Source: Aradus depressus
Taxonomy: Eukaryota > Arthropoda > Insecta > Hemiptera > Aradidae
Assembly (NCBI GenBank): GCA_963662175.1
Contig: OY759217.1
Location: 11,844,562 to 11,908,561 of the forward strand
Reading direction: 5' to 3'
Length of the DNA: 64,000 bases
Below are positions 20,785 to 32,304 of this stretch, piece by piece. A program made the position numbers and the translations under genes. The notes under the pieces are model-generated. The model was not told the DNA's origin. It saw only the letters and a program-made list of their open reading frames with translations, and did no database searches. Position 1 is the stretch's first letter. Each line of letters opens with the position of its first letter.

Positions 20785-20925
20785 GTTAATAGCAATGTCA
20801 AAATGTCAAGAGAGGAGAAATCACCCAGTGGTGATACTCCCTAGTCACTGATTTACTCTTATTTGTAACTAATCACTGTCATTGTCACTGCTGTTGCTAA
20901 GGAGGTCTCTAGGCCTGGGGAAGTA
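20785..20925 (-). repeat. H-family repeat copy
   Basis: Inverse match to 10875-11035: CAATGTCAAAATGTCAAGAG, GAGAAATCACCCAGTGGTGA, AACTAATCACT, AAGGAGGTCTCTAGGCCTGG. Confidence 0.72.
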
Positions 20926-21029
20926 TGGCAGAATGGAGGGCACGGACTAGAGGATTATTGTGGGAACTAAGAAAATAAAATAATTTTTTATATTTGGATT
21001 TATGTTGTGATAAATAACCGGAAACGGAG

Positions 21030-21750
21030 CCGTACCGAAATCACCGCCAATGTACTTCGCCAGCACGAATTAATCAACTATGTTTTCGCACGCCCCCTGT
21101 TAGCAATCGAAAAGTTTGAACGTTTTGACTAAAAATAAATAAGTGACTTAGACAGGAGTAGGTATAATTTACCACACTCCTGGAACAGGAAGTGACGTCA
21201 TCCAGTGTGGTGGATGCATGGAGAAAGTATAGCAACCACTGAGCTCCGAGCACAAAAACCTAGCCTTAACCACCGCACAGCTCCCTCAGATGTACCTCCC
21301 CAGCTCGAATGAGCACCCCCTCCCCTCCCATTCCCCCCATAACCCCGCCCCTCAGACATACACCCCCTTCCCCACTGAGCACCCTCTCCGTCGGACCTAC
21401 TGTGGGGTAGCAATGTGGTAGCAGGTATGGAGGTAGTACAGCAATGTACATCCCCAGCTCTAATGAGCACGCCCTCCTTCAGATCAACCTTTGCATAGAC
21501 AAAGTATAGTCATTCGAGCTGGGGAGGTACATCTGAGGGAGCTGCCGTGGGGAAAGATGGTGCGCGGTGGTTAAGGCTAGGTTTTTGTGGTCGGAGCTTG
21601 TTAGAGCTGGGTCAGAGGTTGCTATACTTTCTCCATGCATCCACCATACTGGATGACGTCACGTTCCAGGAGTGGTAAATTATACCTACTGACAGGGACT
21701 TCTGAATCCTCATACTTTTATCACATGCACTACATCAGCAGTTATTATCG
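21030..21750 (-). repeat. J-family copy interrupted by a foldback element
   Basis: Left part: ACCGCCAATGTACTTCGCCA then GCACGAATTAATCAACTATG to GACTTAGACAGG. Right part resumes with GACAGGGACTTCTGAATCCT, CATACTTTTATCACATGCAC and TACATCAGCAGTTATTAT. The J alignment is continuous if 21157-21690 plus one target copy is removed. Confidence 0.75.
21157..21690. mobile_element. Foldback/long-TIR element, 534 bp, with 6-bp TSD
   Basis: Ends AGTAGGTATAATTTACCAC and GGTAAATTATACCTACT are inverted, and complementarity continues for about 150 bp on each side (21157-21310 and 21508-21690). Shared blocks include TGACGTCATCCAGT, GCATGGAGAAAGTATAGCAAC and AACCTAGCCTTAACCACCGC. GACAGG flanks both sides (21151-21156, 21691-21696). 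The centre is GC-richer and non-coding. The superfamily is undecided: long TIRs suggest MULE- or foldback-like, but a 6-bp duplication fits neither perfectly. Confidence 0.85.
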
Positions 21751-21754
21751 GCAG

Positions 21755-22350
21755 TTTTGTCCTTCAGATTTTTTTTTTTTTTGACTTCGCCTCACATAGA
21801 TGGTACATGGTTTTTCGAATGCGATTATAATTGAATATATCTCGATGAATTTCAAAATGTAACTCCAATTCGGCTCCATAGCCAGAACCCCGGACTGTCC
21901 TTCCTGGCGTCTCAATTTAGATAACATTCTTATCTTTGGCAAGAAGCGAAACAAGAAAAATCTGGTGATACGAACTCGTAGACCTTAAATAAGGTCTACC
22001 TGTTTTCTTTACCTGGTCAATCGGGGGAATCGAAATGACGATTGTCTATGAAAGCGTCAAAAATTGTCTGATTGACTTAAGTGAGTCTTCAACTGCCGAC
22101 TCGACAGCTCCTATTCCTCACCACGGTATTTATCTTCTCAATCATTCGAAACTTTTTCTTCCTTCTCCAGTCTTATACCAGGGAGTCAAGTTTCTTGGTT
22201 TTCAAGTTTGGCATGGATGATGTCCCAAGGATGTCGAGGGCCGCGTATTTAAGAAATATTTAGAAAATAAACATTAATGATGCCAGTTAGTTTAGATTCA
22301 AACTATTGACTTGGGTTGGGTATACTGACCTACTTTTTGTTTCGCAGACA
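21755..22350. other. Unassigned
   Basis: Short ORFs on both strands (for example 22035-22220 starting MTIVYESVKNCLIDLSESST) with a donor-like AAGTGAGT at about 22079. Nothing decisive. Confidence 0.3.
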
Positions 22351-22353
22351 GAT

Positions 22354-22637
22354 CTACTTTTTTTTAAAGAAACAATATTTTCTGTCCTGAGACTGCGTGT
22401 TGCCTATCCCTGCCTTATACCGATGTGATTTGGGGACCCCGGAACCTGATTTTTTCCTGTTTTTATTATTTTTCCCTGAATCATAGATTTTCCTATTTTG
22501 AATTCGACAAGTAACATAGAATACTTTAATTTTCAAACCGCTGAAGTGGTGGAAAATTATGTCGCCTTCACAAAGTAAATTATGGCACGTTTCTATCAGG
22601 TTTTTGACGTGATACTTGTACATAGTGATAACAGAGA
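22354..22637 (-). CDS. Candidate terminal exon, basic protein tail
   Basis: On the minus strand an acceptor-like GGCTCCATCCCCTGTAG is followed by an open frame of about 95 codons: VSVITMYKYHVKNLIETCHN, LLCEGDIIFHHFSGLKIKVF, then a Lys-rich tail ending FFKKK and TAG. The full frame extends to 22746 (130 codons), unusually long for such AT-rich DNA. No family is recognised; chance or a repeat remnant remain possible. Confidence 0.28.
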
Positions 22638-22759
22638 CCTCTACAGGGGATGGAGCCAGATAGAGTACCGAGGAGGATACTAGAGGCACACCCGGGCGGA
22701 TAGAGAAGAATGATGGACGATCGTTGCGGAGGCCCAGGTTCCTCAAGGATAAGGTTATT

Positions 22760-23764
22760 CACTATGAGTACGGAATCGATATTTTCGGATACTACTTACA
22801 AAAAAAAGTATCAATACTTTTTTTCGATTTCTTGTACATAGAAGAACCCCAAACCGTGCAGTCTTTGGGATTTAGATTTTCGACGGTCTGCCGACAGAGC
22901 GAGTTCCCTACTCTGGTCATAGCTTTGTTATATCATTATTGAAACCTCCAGCTTTGGAGAGTTTTCCCTGATGGTTTGTTAATGCCTGATATTTTCCTTT
23001 TTTGATTGGCTGGGGAAACCCTGAGAATATAATGCTATTACCTGGAATCTAGGGAAGTATCCCTGGTAAGGTCCTTTCCACATATAAAATTTTCAGCCCA
23101 ATTATTAATGAGATGCCCCATTTAGGCTCTGGAACCTTAAATACGTTCGACAGGTTGAGAACACCATGTACGTCTTCTTCTCGCCGATCTGACCTGTTCA
23201 GATCTTGTAACGTCACGGCTATTTAAGCTCGTCGGCCGTCCTCCAATATTTTTCCTTACAGCTTTCATTTCATGACCGGTGTACTTTCAAACTGAACTTT
23301 GGGTTTCACAACAATTTCCCCATCAAGATGTCCTGTCCGTAGTTCGGAGTCCTCACACTATTCTAGTCTCTCAGTTGGTTCTCATACTCCTCACTACAGC
23401 TGCTCCCGTAGTACAGTCTATGACAGAACTGAGCTAACCTCTCACTTAAAACTGTCCTTCTGTCTGTTATATGGTATGGCCCATTGTTTTAAAAAAGATT
23501 TCAGGCAATAACATTCTATCATACTTTCCACTGCTTTCACTACTCAAAACTAAATTTGACAGTGACATGTGTACAGTGGTAAAACGAAGACAATTTTAGC
23601 AAATTGTGTGATTAACATGTCTATTTATACGAGTATTCCTGCTCAAGACTGCTTCGAAGGCAACCTGTAGATGGCCCATCATTAAAAACCACAGTAATTG
23701 GTGCGCAATAAAACTGAAAAAGAAAGTTGCAGGAGAGCTCTTATTGTCCTAGAACATGTATAAG
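22760..23764. other. Unassigned, moderately AT-rich
   Basis: GC-richer pyrimidine stretch at 23160-23480 with an acceptor-like TTTTTCCTTACAG ending at about 23261. A 70-codon Ser-rich ORF at 23299-23511 has no ATG context or homology I recognise. Confidence 0.3.
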
Positions 23765-23767
23765 TTT

Positions 23768-23990
23768 TACTTCTCCAGTTATATGAAGTATAGAGAAAGT
23801 AAAGTAATCGGTCTGAAATTTAATGTCGAGTTTTCACCGAAATTTCATAGTTTCCGATCCACTGTAAAACGTATATGTGTCTGTCAATGTAATGAATGAC
23901 ACGAAATTTAGTATTAGAATTCAGGAGTCCCTGTGTAAATATAATAATATTGATTTTTAACCAAAGCTAAATAGGTAGTTGGTTTTATAG
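23768..23990 (+). repeat. J-family copy, internally deleted
   Basis: TTCTCCAGTTATATGAAGTA, TAGAGAAAGTAAAGTAATCG, GAGTTTTCACCGAAATTTCA, then directly AATGACACGAAATTTAGTAT and TTGATTTTTAACCAAAGC. One internal module is absent. Confidence 0.78.
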
Positions 23991-24000
23991 GAGGAGCCGG

Positions 24001-24070
24001 GCAATGTCCACTCTGGTAGTAGGCGATATAACCTCGAGGTTAAAGCCCGGGCATGTCACAATAACTAACT
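24001..24070 (+). repeat. SINE A 3' fragment
   Basis: CTGGTAGTAGGCGATATAAC, CTCGAGGTTAAAGCCCGGGC, ATGTCACAATAACTAAC. Confidence 0.75.
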
Positions 24071-24519
24071 CTATAGATTGAAGCTATATATTAGTAAACA
24101 GTTATTATATCGAAAGAAATATTAATGATAACAGAAGAAGAGTTTATTAAAACAGTCGCATTTACAGAGGTACAATTAAACAATAAGGTTCCTCAACCTT
24201 ATACACTAAATACAAATCAAAAATAATCAGTTAAATTAAAAACAATGCTACTGCTTAAGAGTAAAAAAAACTCTTAAAGAAAAAGTTTAAAAGAGAAGGG
24301 TTTAGGGGTTTAGAAGGGAAAGTTTAAAAAACTCTTAAAGAAAAAGTTCTAGCGGCAAAAACTGAAATTATTTATATAGCAAAATGAGGTCTATACTTTC
24401 TGGTGAGATTATATTTAAAACTTCATATTATAAAACATAATATGTTTAATATATTATATTACTGAAATGAGTGAATGTATGCCAAGAGGAAAGGGTAAGG
24501 TTAGAGGGGCTTAACTTAG
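24071..24519. other. AT-rich, local direct repeats
   Basis: Local repetition of 'AACTCTTAAAGAAAAAGTT' (24269-24289 and 24328-24349). No gene. Confidence 0.45.
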
Positions 24520-24690
24520 AAACCCTAAAACAGTCAATGTAATGCATGTATCGACATGAAATTTTATATGTAAATCCAAAAGGAGATCAGCTTTCAGCAA
24601 AATCGGCCAAAAGGAAGGACGGGTCTGCCGATTTTAATGAAAGGATCGACCAAAAAAATAATTCTTATTTTTTATAATTGATTCTTTATT
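24520..24690 (+). repeat. J-family fragment
   Basis: AATGTAATGCATGTATCGAC, ATGAAATTTTATATGTAAAT, AGCTTTCAGCAAAATCGGCC. Confidence 0.6.
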
Positions 24691-25069
24691 TTGAATATTT
24701 ACAATCGGTTAATATGACCCTAATATATAATAATATATAATATATATAATTTATTTTGTGCTTTGTCAAAAATAAATTCAAAATAATAACAAAAAATATA
24801 TTATAATAAAAATAAAGATAAAATAAATACGCCCTTCAACTTCAAACCCCTCGAAAGAACCCAGGTCTTCTGCCATCTCCATTCCTCCAACTTCAGGGAG
24901 GCAGGGAAGGCCGCCTTCTCCCTTCATCAATGCACCATCTGTCTAGCAGTGGAGGCAGACCAAGAAGGAGAAGAGAGTATATGAGGGGAGAATCTAGTCA
25001 CTTCCTAAATATGTTTGCTAAATTATAGTAGCAGGTCTCTCGGCCAGTGCCGCCTCAGTCTCAAGGAGA
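24691..25069. other. AT-rich plus a GC-richer patch
   Basis: AT runs at 24720-24830. GC-richer 24840-24990 without an ORF. Confidence 0.4.
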
Positions 25070-25190
25070 TGATAATGTGATGACAAGAGTTTTATATATA
25101 AATCCAAAACCTCATAAAGACGACAGATTTTTGAGGCGAATCAGCCAAAGAGAAGGAGAATGGTGGAAGATAGATTACAGGAGAAGAACC
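25070..25190 (+). repeat. J-family fragment
   Basis: TTTTATATATAAATCCAAAA, CCTCATAAAGACGACAGATT, GAGGCGAATCAGCCAAAGAG. Confidence 0.55.
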
Positions 25191-25739
25191 TACCAAATTT
25201 CCGAAATTTTTGAAGCATACTGAGATGCGAGACCACTGATTAGTCATATTATCAAATTTTATGACGTCACCGTATTTTAGTTACTTTATAATTTTCCTTG
25301 CACTGTTACGTCACGGAATGGAGCATGCTGTCATCAAATATACTCAAAATAAAAGAAAAAAAGAAAATAAATATTAACAAATGTATTTGCTAATTGCTTT
25401 CTGCACATGCGCTAAGGTTTCCGCTCCTCAAAATGCAGATTATGGTAGTAATCAGCTAAACAATAATTAAACTGTTACTTGGCTTACGTTTTGTTTGGGT
25501 CAAATAAATATTCATAGATACATTACATATTGCATAAGGCATTTACAGAGGTAATTAACACTTTAATAATTAGAGAGAAAGTGTCTCATGACCGAAAGGA
25601 GTTAACTAAAGACTGTGCGAGTTGATTTCCTACAATAAGTGTGTTAGTTGAGGGACCTACCAGCAGGAAGAACCCAGTGCAGACGTTTCAATGCTATCGT
25701 GTGGACAAGGAAGGTAGTTTAGTGTGCTTCTGGGATCGG
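25191..25739. other. No recognisable feature
   Basis: AT-rich, no ORF or family match. Confidence 0.45.
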
Positions 25740-26300
25740 AGATGGCACCACTTTCGGGGGTCAACTTTGCCCCCCTTTTTTGCCTAATAAAAATCAACCC
25801 AAATTACAAAAATTAAAAAAAAAAAGGCTGTGTGTTTTTGAGAAACGATAACTTATGACAAAATGAATGTATCGACAAGAAATTTCATACGTGTACCCGC
25901 AACCCCATAAGGACGACACGTATAGATTTTCACCCCAATCTGCCAAAGAGGAAGGGGAAGATTAGAGGGGGAGGAAGGGGAGGGTTCAACTCAAAAACCC
26001 AAATACCTTCCGATGTAATGAATGTATGACATATATATTTAAATTGATAAAATTAAAACCCTACAAGGACAGCACCTATTAATTATCCGCGAAATCGACG
26101 AATAGGAAGGCAGAGATCAGTGTAGGGGAGCTCGACTCAAAAACCCCAAATAACTGTCGATGTAATGAATGTATTGGCACAAAATCTAATATGAGGATTT
26201 AGAAATCTTCTTATAAGTCAACAATTGAATTTTTAGTCCAAACGGTCGATTGGTTTTGGAGGAAGAGCGAAAACCTTTTTAATCTGAAAACTGCATTTGC
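25740..26300 (+). repeat. J-family copy with three modules
   Basis: Three successive modules (about 25865, 26000, 26155), each with 'AATGAATGTAT' followed by (G/C)ACA-type and 'ACCCC/CCCTACAAGGACAGCACC'-type blocks. The distal block GTCGATTGGTTTTGGAGGAA then AGAGCGAAAACC follows. Longest internal arrangement in the window. Confidence 0.75.
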
Positions 26301-26549
26301 CTCAATCCATGTTGATCCAAATGACGAGTCGATCGACTTTTAATTGTTGAACTATTGGTTATGCGAAATTTTTGATAGACTTTTGTAAAATCAATATCAT
26401 TTTGTGTCAAGTCTGTCTCCCTCCAAAAAAATTGATTTTGGATTAAACTGCAATGAAGCTTTTACCTCCAGTATACCATCAAAACAATTCTCCAGTTTCT
26501 TCATATCATATGATTGCATAAATAAATGAATTATTATTATTATTATTAT

Positions 26550-26852
26550 CGGTATCTCAGAGGTAGCTTGCTAGCCTACTGAGTTCAAGATCGCGAGTTC
26601 GAAAACCAGCCAAGGTCCTTTGGTTTTTTATCTGGGAGGTGAAAAAACGTTGTTCCTTCGGATGGGATGTTAAGGTCCTGAGGCCATCCGATGTCAGGTA
26701 CTCGTTAAAAACCTTAGGTAAATAAACCTGGGTTGTCAAAATTTCAAAATTTTGGACTCCCACTGTAGAGTCGGGCTCATGTTCACCAGAGTGACGAAAG
26801 AGCGCTCTAGTAGTAGACGATTAGACCTAGTTAAAGCCCAGGCAACACTAAC
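26550..26852 (+). repeat. SINE A copy, diverged
   Basis: Head region with AGTTCAAGATCGCGAGTTCG, then CTTCGGATGGGATGTTAAGG, GGACTCCCACTGTAGAGTCG, ACCAGAGTGACGAAAGAGCG. (ATT)n precedes it. Confidence 0.8.
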
Positions 26853-28085
26853 ACTATATAAGAACATAAATATAATGAGTACGATAAGGGATAAGATCCA
26901 ATACATATTTTTAAATATACATTTATTTCCAGCCTTGCTCCATCTAATCTCATTCAACATTTTCCACTCAACAAAGTCCTTTTGGGGGGCCTCCTTCAAT
27001 AGAAAAGCCGCAGGGCCCCCAAAACCTGCACTAATCAACCACACAAGGGTTGTTACAAATTTAACTGTCAATACATCGATAACAGACCATATCGATAGGG
27101 GACCACAGCAAAGCTCCTTTTGTCTACCTAAATATATAATTTATCAAATTTACTCCAACAAAGCGGTTGAGGGAGGAGACCTTTCCTCTTTAATTTTTCC
27201 CCGATTTTCCGCTCACACACACACACACACACACACTTATATCCCCCTTTTGTATCTTAAATTACCTTCAAAAGATTTAGTACGGTTTCAAAAGGTGCCG
27301 TTTGACCGTGTTGTGTTGGTCACTCACCGACCATATAATGAAGTTGTTTCGGCGATACTGCACCCTTTCAAAGTCACTAACATCACCCCACTCACTCAAT
27401 TATACTTCCACAATATGTTTATTTTGTTCTACTTGGGCGAGTTCGTACCCCAAATCTACGCTGTAATAAAAAAAAAGTATATAGACGTTTAGTATGGTAA
27501 ATCTTGTGACCAAGGCAATAGAGTCAACATCTTGGGCCCCACCAGAAATTCAACAACTCTTACTCACAATTCAACGGTGTTTTTGAGGTCAAACATTCGT
27601 TTGTATAAAATTTAAAGGGTGTCAAAATTCGCTACATTAGTAAACCTAAACAGAACTCCTAATTAGAGGTGTGTACCTTAGAGGTGTCTGGACGTCTCTC
27701 TTGGGACCAACCATTCGAGCTAAAAACATTTTTCTCTGAAATATCCAGAAATTATCGGCTCAAAGCCAGGAAAATTATAAGCGCCATCACCAGGATTTTT
27801 CCTCCAAAAACTATGGGGTTACGAAAACAAAATATTATGCTTTCATATGAAACCTTACTACGAGTAGGTACCTATAAGTTTTTGGGAGGATTTTACTTTA
27901 AGATAGTTGTCCCCCATTACGGCAGCTTTTGCCGTCTCCTGGTGGAGAAAGAAGAAAGCACAGGCCCGCATTTATCCCGAGCTCTCTCGGCGCGCCAAGC
28001 AAATTAAGATGGGCTGGGAGTGACTGCCGATCATCGTCGCAGATGGTCGGCGGCGGTCGCTCCTATAATTATTTTATTTTTAATA
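26853..28085. other. Longest repeat-poor stretch; ORFs of doubtful meaning
   Basis: A plus-strand frame reaches 27492 but it opens inside SINE A, spans a (CA)n at 27213-27236, and the minus strand is also open over 26736-27071. A 112-codon ORF at 27669-28007 ends in a GC-rich patch. No domain is recognised in either. The region may be unique DNA or an unknown transposon. Confidence 0.35.
27213..27236. repeat. (CA)n microsatellite
   Basis: About 12 CA units. Confidence 0.95.
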
Positions 28086-28090
28086 AACTT

Positions 28091-28672
28091 ATTATTTCAC
28101 AGGTTGTAAAATAAGATATAGTCTGACCTCTCACAGATTTTTATTTGTATTCGCTAGCCGGCTTTCTAGGTTGCCCTCATCATCAGGAAGTCTGATAAAA
28201 TAAATTTTGAAATTAACATAATTAAAATGTTTTAGTAAACAAAATTTAAAAAGATATAATTAAGTTCTGAATTCAACAAAATAGTTTTTAAAAAATAACT
28301 TTTATTAAAATACAGAAAAATTATAAAGTAAAGGTGTTGTGAACAGCAAGACGGAACTCAATAGACTGAGCGCGCGGCAGTCGAACGCCGTTATATTGTT
28401 TCTAGAAGTGCTGATGCTGAGTCTATGCTTTTTGTAGTTAGGTGTCACTTAACTATATAATAAAAAAAACTGTAAACAAATAAAAACATCTAAAAAACTA
28501 ACAACTTTAACAATTAAAAATTTCATAGATGGGACAGATAAATTATTCCTGTCCCCATCCATGAAATTTTAAAGTTGTTAATTTTTTATATACCTAGAAA
28601 GCAGGCTAGCGAATACAAATAAAAATATGTGAGAGGTCAGACTATATCTTATTTTACAACCTGTGAAATAAT
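28091..28672. mobile_element. G-family element with 81-bp inverted arms
   Basis: Arms 28091-28171 and 28592-28672 are near-identical inverted repeats (ATTATTTCACAGGTTGTAAA, ATAAGATATAGTCTGACCTC, TCACA(G/T)ATTTTTATTTG). The interior holds an unrelated GC-richer stretch (28330-28420) and a second inverted repeat at 28493-28590. Homology with 11.2 kb continues beyond the right arm to about 28715, so the true element may be larger. Confidence 0.75.
28493..28590. repeat. Inverted repeat inside the G element
   Basis: AAAAAACTAACAACTTTAAC...ATTTCATAGATGGG pairs with CCCATCCATGAAATTTTAAA...GTTGTTAATTTTTT. Spacer about 15 bp. Confidence 0.75.
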
Positions 28673-28719
28673 CACTTCTCACTACATCAGCCATCTTCAT
28701 ATTAAACTTGTTATGCCCT

Positions 28720-29311
28720 CTTTTTCCCGACGATTCGGCGAACGGGTGTTCGTGGCCTCCACCGGAGGTTGGCAACGAAAAAAAAAAAAAAGTTCTCCTT
28801 TCTCTCCACACCCCCGAAATTTGTAGGGCTCCTTCAACCAACTTATAATATAGGCTACGTCAAAATTTTCAACGGGGAGAGAATTGTGTGGATGAACCCC
28901 AAACCATGAAATGAGTTCAACCTTTTTAACGATTGATCGTATACTCATAGGATGCAGACTGCATTACTACATCCTCCATCTCAAAACATGAAATTACTCC
29001 TTTTCAACGCTGGAGCGACCTTCTAAGCTCTTTTATACTAACCGGGCAGATAACATCGTGTCCTCATACAGATGGTAGGGCCACTAAACATTATTTCAGC
29101 TCGAAGGAGAGGTTATGTAACTAATCGCTTCAAAGACCATCACATTATCGAAATATAAAATTTACCTTTATAAATTATCAACCTATTTTTGTCGAGGGGG
29201 GCCATGCGTACGGCCCCAGAATATTTTAACAAGAGATTTCTAGGATCATATATAATTCAAAGTGTATGCGGCATGTCATTTATGATAATCAACATTTTCT
29301 GCAGAGGTATT
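28720..29311. other. No recognisable feature
   Basis: Mixed sequence with an A run at 28780. No coding frame survives inspection. Confidence 0.4.
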
Positions 29312-29507
29312 GTGAAACACTTAATGTAAAAATAAAGAAAAACTTGTTTTTTTAAATATTGTCTATTTCACATAGAATATATGGGTGTATATAATATATA
29401 ATAATATACATATAATATAATATACATATTATGTATATTATATACATTTTGTGAAATAGACATTTTAAAAACGATAAGTTTTTCTTTATATTTTTATTGT
29501 AATTCAC
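29312..29507. repeat. Inverted repeat with AT-rich centre
   Basis: Arms of about 60 bp, ending in GTGAAACACTTAATG/CATTTTGTGAA-type sequence, include AAAGAAAAACTTG and TGTCTATTTCACA with their complements. The centre (29395-29445) is (AT)-rich. The TTGTCTATTTCAC motif is shared with 50.33 kb and 52.0 kb. Confidence 0.7.
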
Positions 29508-30367
29508 GCGACGGGGGAGCGGGAAACTTTACCTCGGGGAACTTATTGTCTGAATAGCGACACTGTTATGGAAGTGAACGCCCGTTGGCCCTAGCCACAA
29601 GAAAAGGAGAACGTCTTGCATGTTTTATTATTCCTCCGGGCAACGTCGGATACGACAGCTAGTATAGAATAAATATTATTAATCTCAACTTTTGATAAAA
29701 AGTAAACTTCTCATAGTCAGGTTCCGTCTATGACGCCTTGTTAGTCAAAACTAATTATCACTCGCTACACTTTCTCCTATTCTGATTGGCATTTTTTAAA
29801 ACAGAAATCAGACTAATCCTCCAGAGATCCTAATTAGAATATGGATTAAAATCGAAAACATAAACAAAGAAAGTCTGAATTAGGTTACAATAACCTTAAT
29901 GAGCATTGTAAAGTTATTGTAATGAGAAATAAAGATTCCCTAATGAAAGACTAAGTCTTTAAATCTCATTAAAGACCAAAATCGGGCAGTTGAAAAGCTG
30001 AGACTTTCTCCTGAGTATCATGAAACAAAGATGGAACGCTGGAATCTTAAGAGTAAAAAAACTAGAGATGGACCGAAACCGATATCATTCCTGGTAGAAC
30101 TAACAGAAACCGATAACCGATCTGATCACGAGCACAAGCTCATACTGAAATTTACAAATCCTAATTTATGATTTTCAAATTAAATCACTGAATAAAGAAG
30201 AGCTCACCCGATCAGCGTAACACTCATACCTGAGTTTTTGCCCGATAAACGCTATACTTGTCACAGTTATTTCTGTCTACTTTTTATCTCTGTTATATTT
30301 ACTGCCAATATTAAATTAATTAATATATTAAATTAATTTAAATTAACATGTTTAATATGCAATTGAT
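29508..30367. other. No recognisable feature
   Basis: AT-rich. Short direct repeats only. Confidence 0.4.
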
Positions 30368-30543
30368 GGCGCCGGTAACGCAGTGGTATGCATGCTTGCT
30401 TACTGAGTTCAAGATCGCGAGTTTGAAACCCGGCAGAGGCCCTTGGGTTTTTTATCTGGGAGGTGAAAATACCTTGAGTATGGGTAAGCGATGATCCCGA
30501 GTACGTGCGATGTCAGGTACTAGTTAAAGACTCCCTACCTTAG
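30368..30543 (+). repeat. SINE A copy, 3' truncated
   Basis: GCGCCGGTAACGCAGTGGTA, TTCAAGATCGCGAGTTTGAA, ACCCGGCAGAGGCCCTTGGG, then GATGTCAGGTACTAGTTAAA. It breaks after CTTAGGTTA. Confidence 0.82.
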
Positions 30544-31234
30544 GTTATTGCTCTTTGATTTCCACTAGTGGTCAGCAACGTAAACCACCATCTTGTCTTC
30601 CTCAGTACCTTTTCACTCATAAGTTCCACACCTGAGGTAGTCCATATTATGCATCTTCCCCTCTCCCTGTTCTAGGAAAAGGTTCCCAGTCTACGGTTCA
30701 TCCGCCGGGCAGACAGACAACTGACAGCACTAAAGCTCCGAACGTGTTCACTGTCTGATTTGTCTTGAGACAGAGGATAGTGTTGGTTCACGAGTGACAG
30801 TCTTCAGTTCGACATGCGATGAAACACTTCCAAACAACTAATCTTCTTCGTCTTCAGAACAAATAACAGTGCCACGCTTTCTTCTTCTACACTCCGTTGT
30901 CCCTCAAGAATCAACTGTGGCTCTATTTTAATTTATCACAACTTCTCGTGCTGAACTCTTCTCTTCATCACGATTAAGAGATCTGATTATAATCTGACTT
31001 TGATTTTTCAGAGCCAACAGAAGAAACCATAACGGATTGACTTGTCAGTCTGACACTTCCATGGGATTTTACTGGATTCAAATAATAATAATATAAAAGT
31101 ATATATATATAGTTATTAATATATATATATATACTATAAACGCTATAGAGAATAGGAGAGTAGTTCAAAGAAATGTTTAAATTGTAACAAACATGACAAA
31201 GAATTTTGAAATTATCTAATGACGTATGCATACT
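30544..31234. other. Unassigned, GC-moderate then AT-rich
   Basis: 30545-30970 is less AT-rich, without a convincing frame. (TA)-rich 31098-31135. Confidence 0.35.
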
Positions 31235-31385
31235 TCCCGGACGTCCGGATGCGCCTGGATGTCCCACATCTTACCAGGTCCCGGTGATTTAAAGATCTTC
31301 TTCTTTAAGAGGAAGAACAACACGAACTGTCAGTGCGGAGGCGTCAAGACTGCAGAACATGTGGTCCTCGAATGTCCACTGTAGG
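31235..31385 (+). pseudogene. Non-LTR retrotransposon C-terminal zinc-knuckle remnant
   Basis: The frame FFKRKNNTNCQCGGVKTAEH then VVLECPL and a stop reproduces the C-x-C-G...E-H-V...C tail of Jockey/R1-like ORF2 proteins. Upstream LTRSR and FKDLLL appear in a shifted frame with a stop, so it is decayed. The rest of the element is absent. Confidence 0.68.
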
Positions 31386-31572
31386 TACAACTAAGTTAGG
31401 GTGGAGTTGATTCATGAGACAGGATCATACCTGGAACCAGGACCTTTAAACATCTATCCATTGTTTAGCCGGCAGTGTAAGACGGGTTAGGGATGACCCG
31501 ATCGCCTGTCCCTAGTCTCTCAGTAACCCTTCCCTAGGTCCCGTTAAAGATTGATAATGAAGAAACAAAAAA

Positions 31573-31815
31573 TATATCTGATGTGACCATAACAGGATTT
31601 CTTATACAAATCATGTTTTTACAGAGAGCACTAATCCCTCTTCATCCTCTTCACCCTCCGAATTACGCTGTACAATGAAACAAAGCAACCGCTGATGCAG
31701 ACACATGTTATCATACTAATGGCAGTTTGAAATGAGAGTGAAATGAATTTGAGAGTGATCTGAAAAAAATTTGGTTATTATAAGAAAGTTCTGTTATGGC
31801 CAACTCAGATGTCTA
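31573..31815. mobile_element. E-family short inverted-repeat element
   Basis: Left AATATATCTGATGTGACCAT then AACAGGATTTCTTATAC. Right TATAAGAAAGTTCTGTTATG then GCCAACTCAGATGTC. The inverted ends are about 35 bp. Interior non-coding. Confidence 0.72.
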
Positions 31816-31824
31816 TACTATAAT

Positions 31825-32055
31825 ACCAACTTCTAAAGATCGAAGATTCAAAACCTGGGCGAAACCCTTAGTTTTTTATTTGGGGGAGGGGGGGGGGAGG
31901 GGGGGGGGGTAAAAAAAACTTGAGCACCCGTGCCATGTCATACACTCGTTGAAGACCCCACCGTGACATGAGTCGGGCTCTTGTCCACCAGGGCGATGAA
32001 AGAGCGCTTTGGTAATAGACGATATGACCCCTAGTTGAAGCCCGGGTCACAATAA
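31825..32055 (+). repeat. SINE A copy, degraded, with poly-G
   Basis: AAAGATCGAAGATTCAAAAC marks the box B area. A G-rich run at 31882-31909 and body GCGATGAAAGAGCGCTTTGG, TAGTTGAAGCCCGGGTCACA follow. Confidence 0.75.
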
Positions 32056-32304
32056 AAAAACAAAAAATATATATAGGTATATATTTAATAACTAGATAAG
32101 AGAAACTTTCCAATTAGCTATCATTCACCCACATGTCGATGGGAGGTACATTAGTTGGCCCTTATTCACCTGACAGAATGAAATGTACCGTTACTAGATG
32201 GATGAGTGAGTAATCCGAAACTGTGGATGTAGGACGCAGAGAGCGGCGTGGGGAATATCAAGTGAGAAGATGTAACCTGTACAGGTTACTGAGCTGTTTA
32301 CTAC
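32056..32304. other. Short unassigned interval
   Basis: No feature seen between the SINE A and the E element. Confidence 0.4.

Noticed and set aside
26752..27492. 246-codon ORF, the longest on the plus strand
   Set aside because: It begins inside SINE A, runs through a (CA)n, is low in recognisable motifs, and the opposite strand is also open in part.
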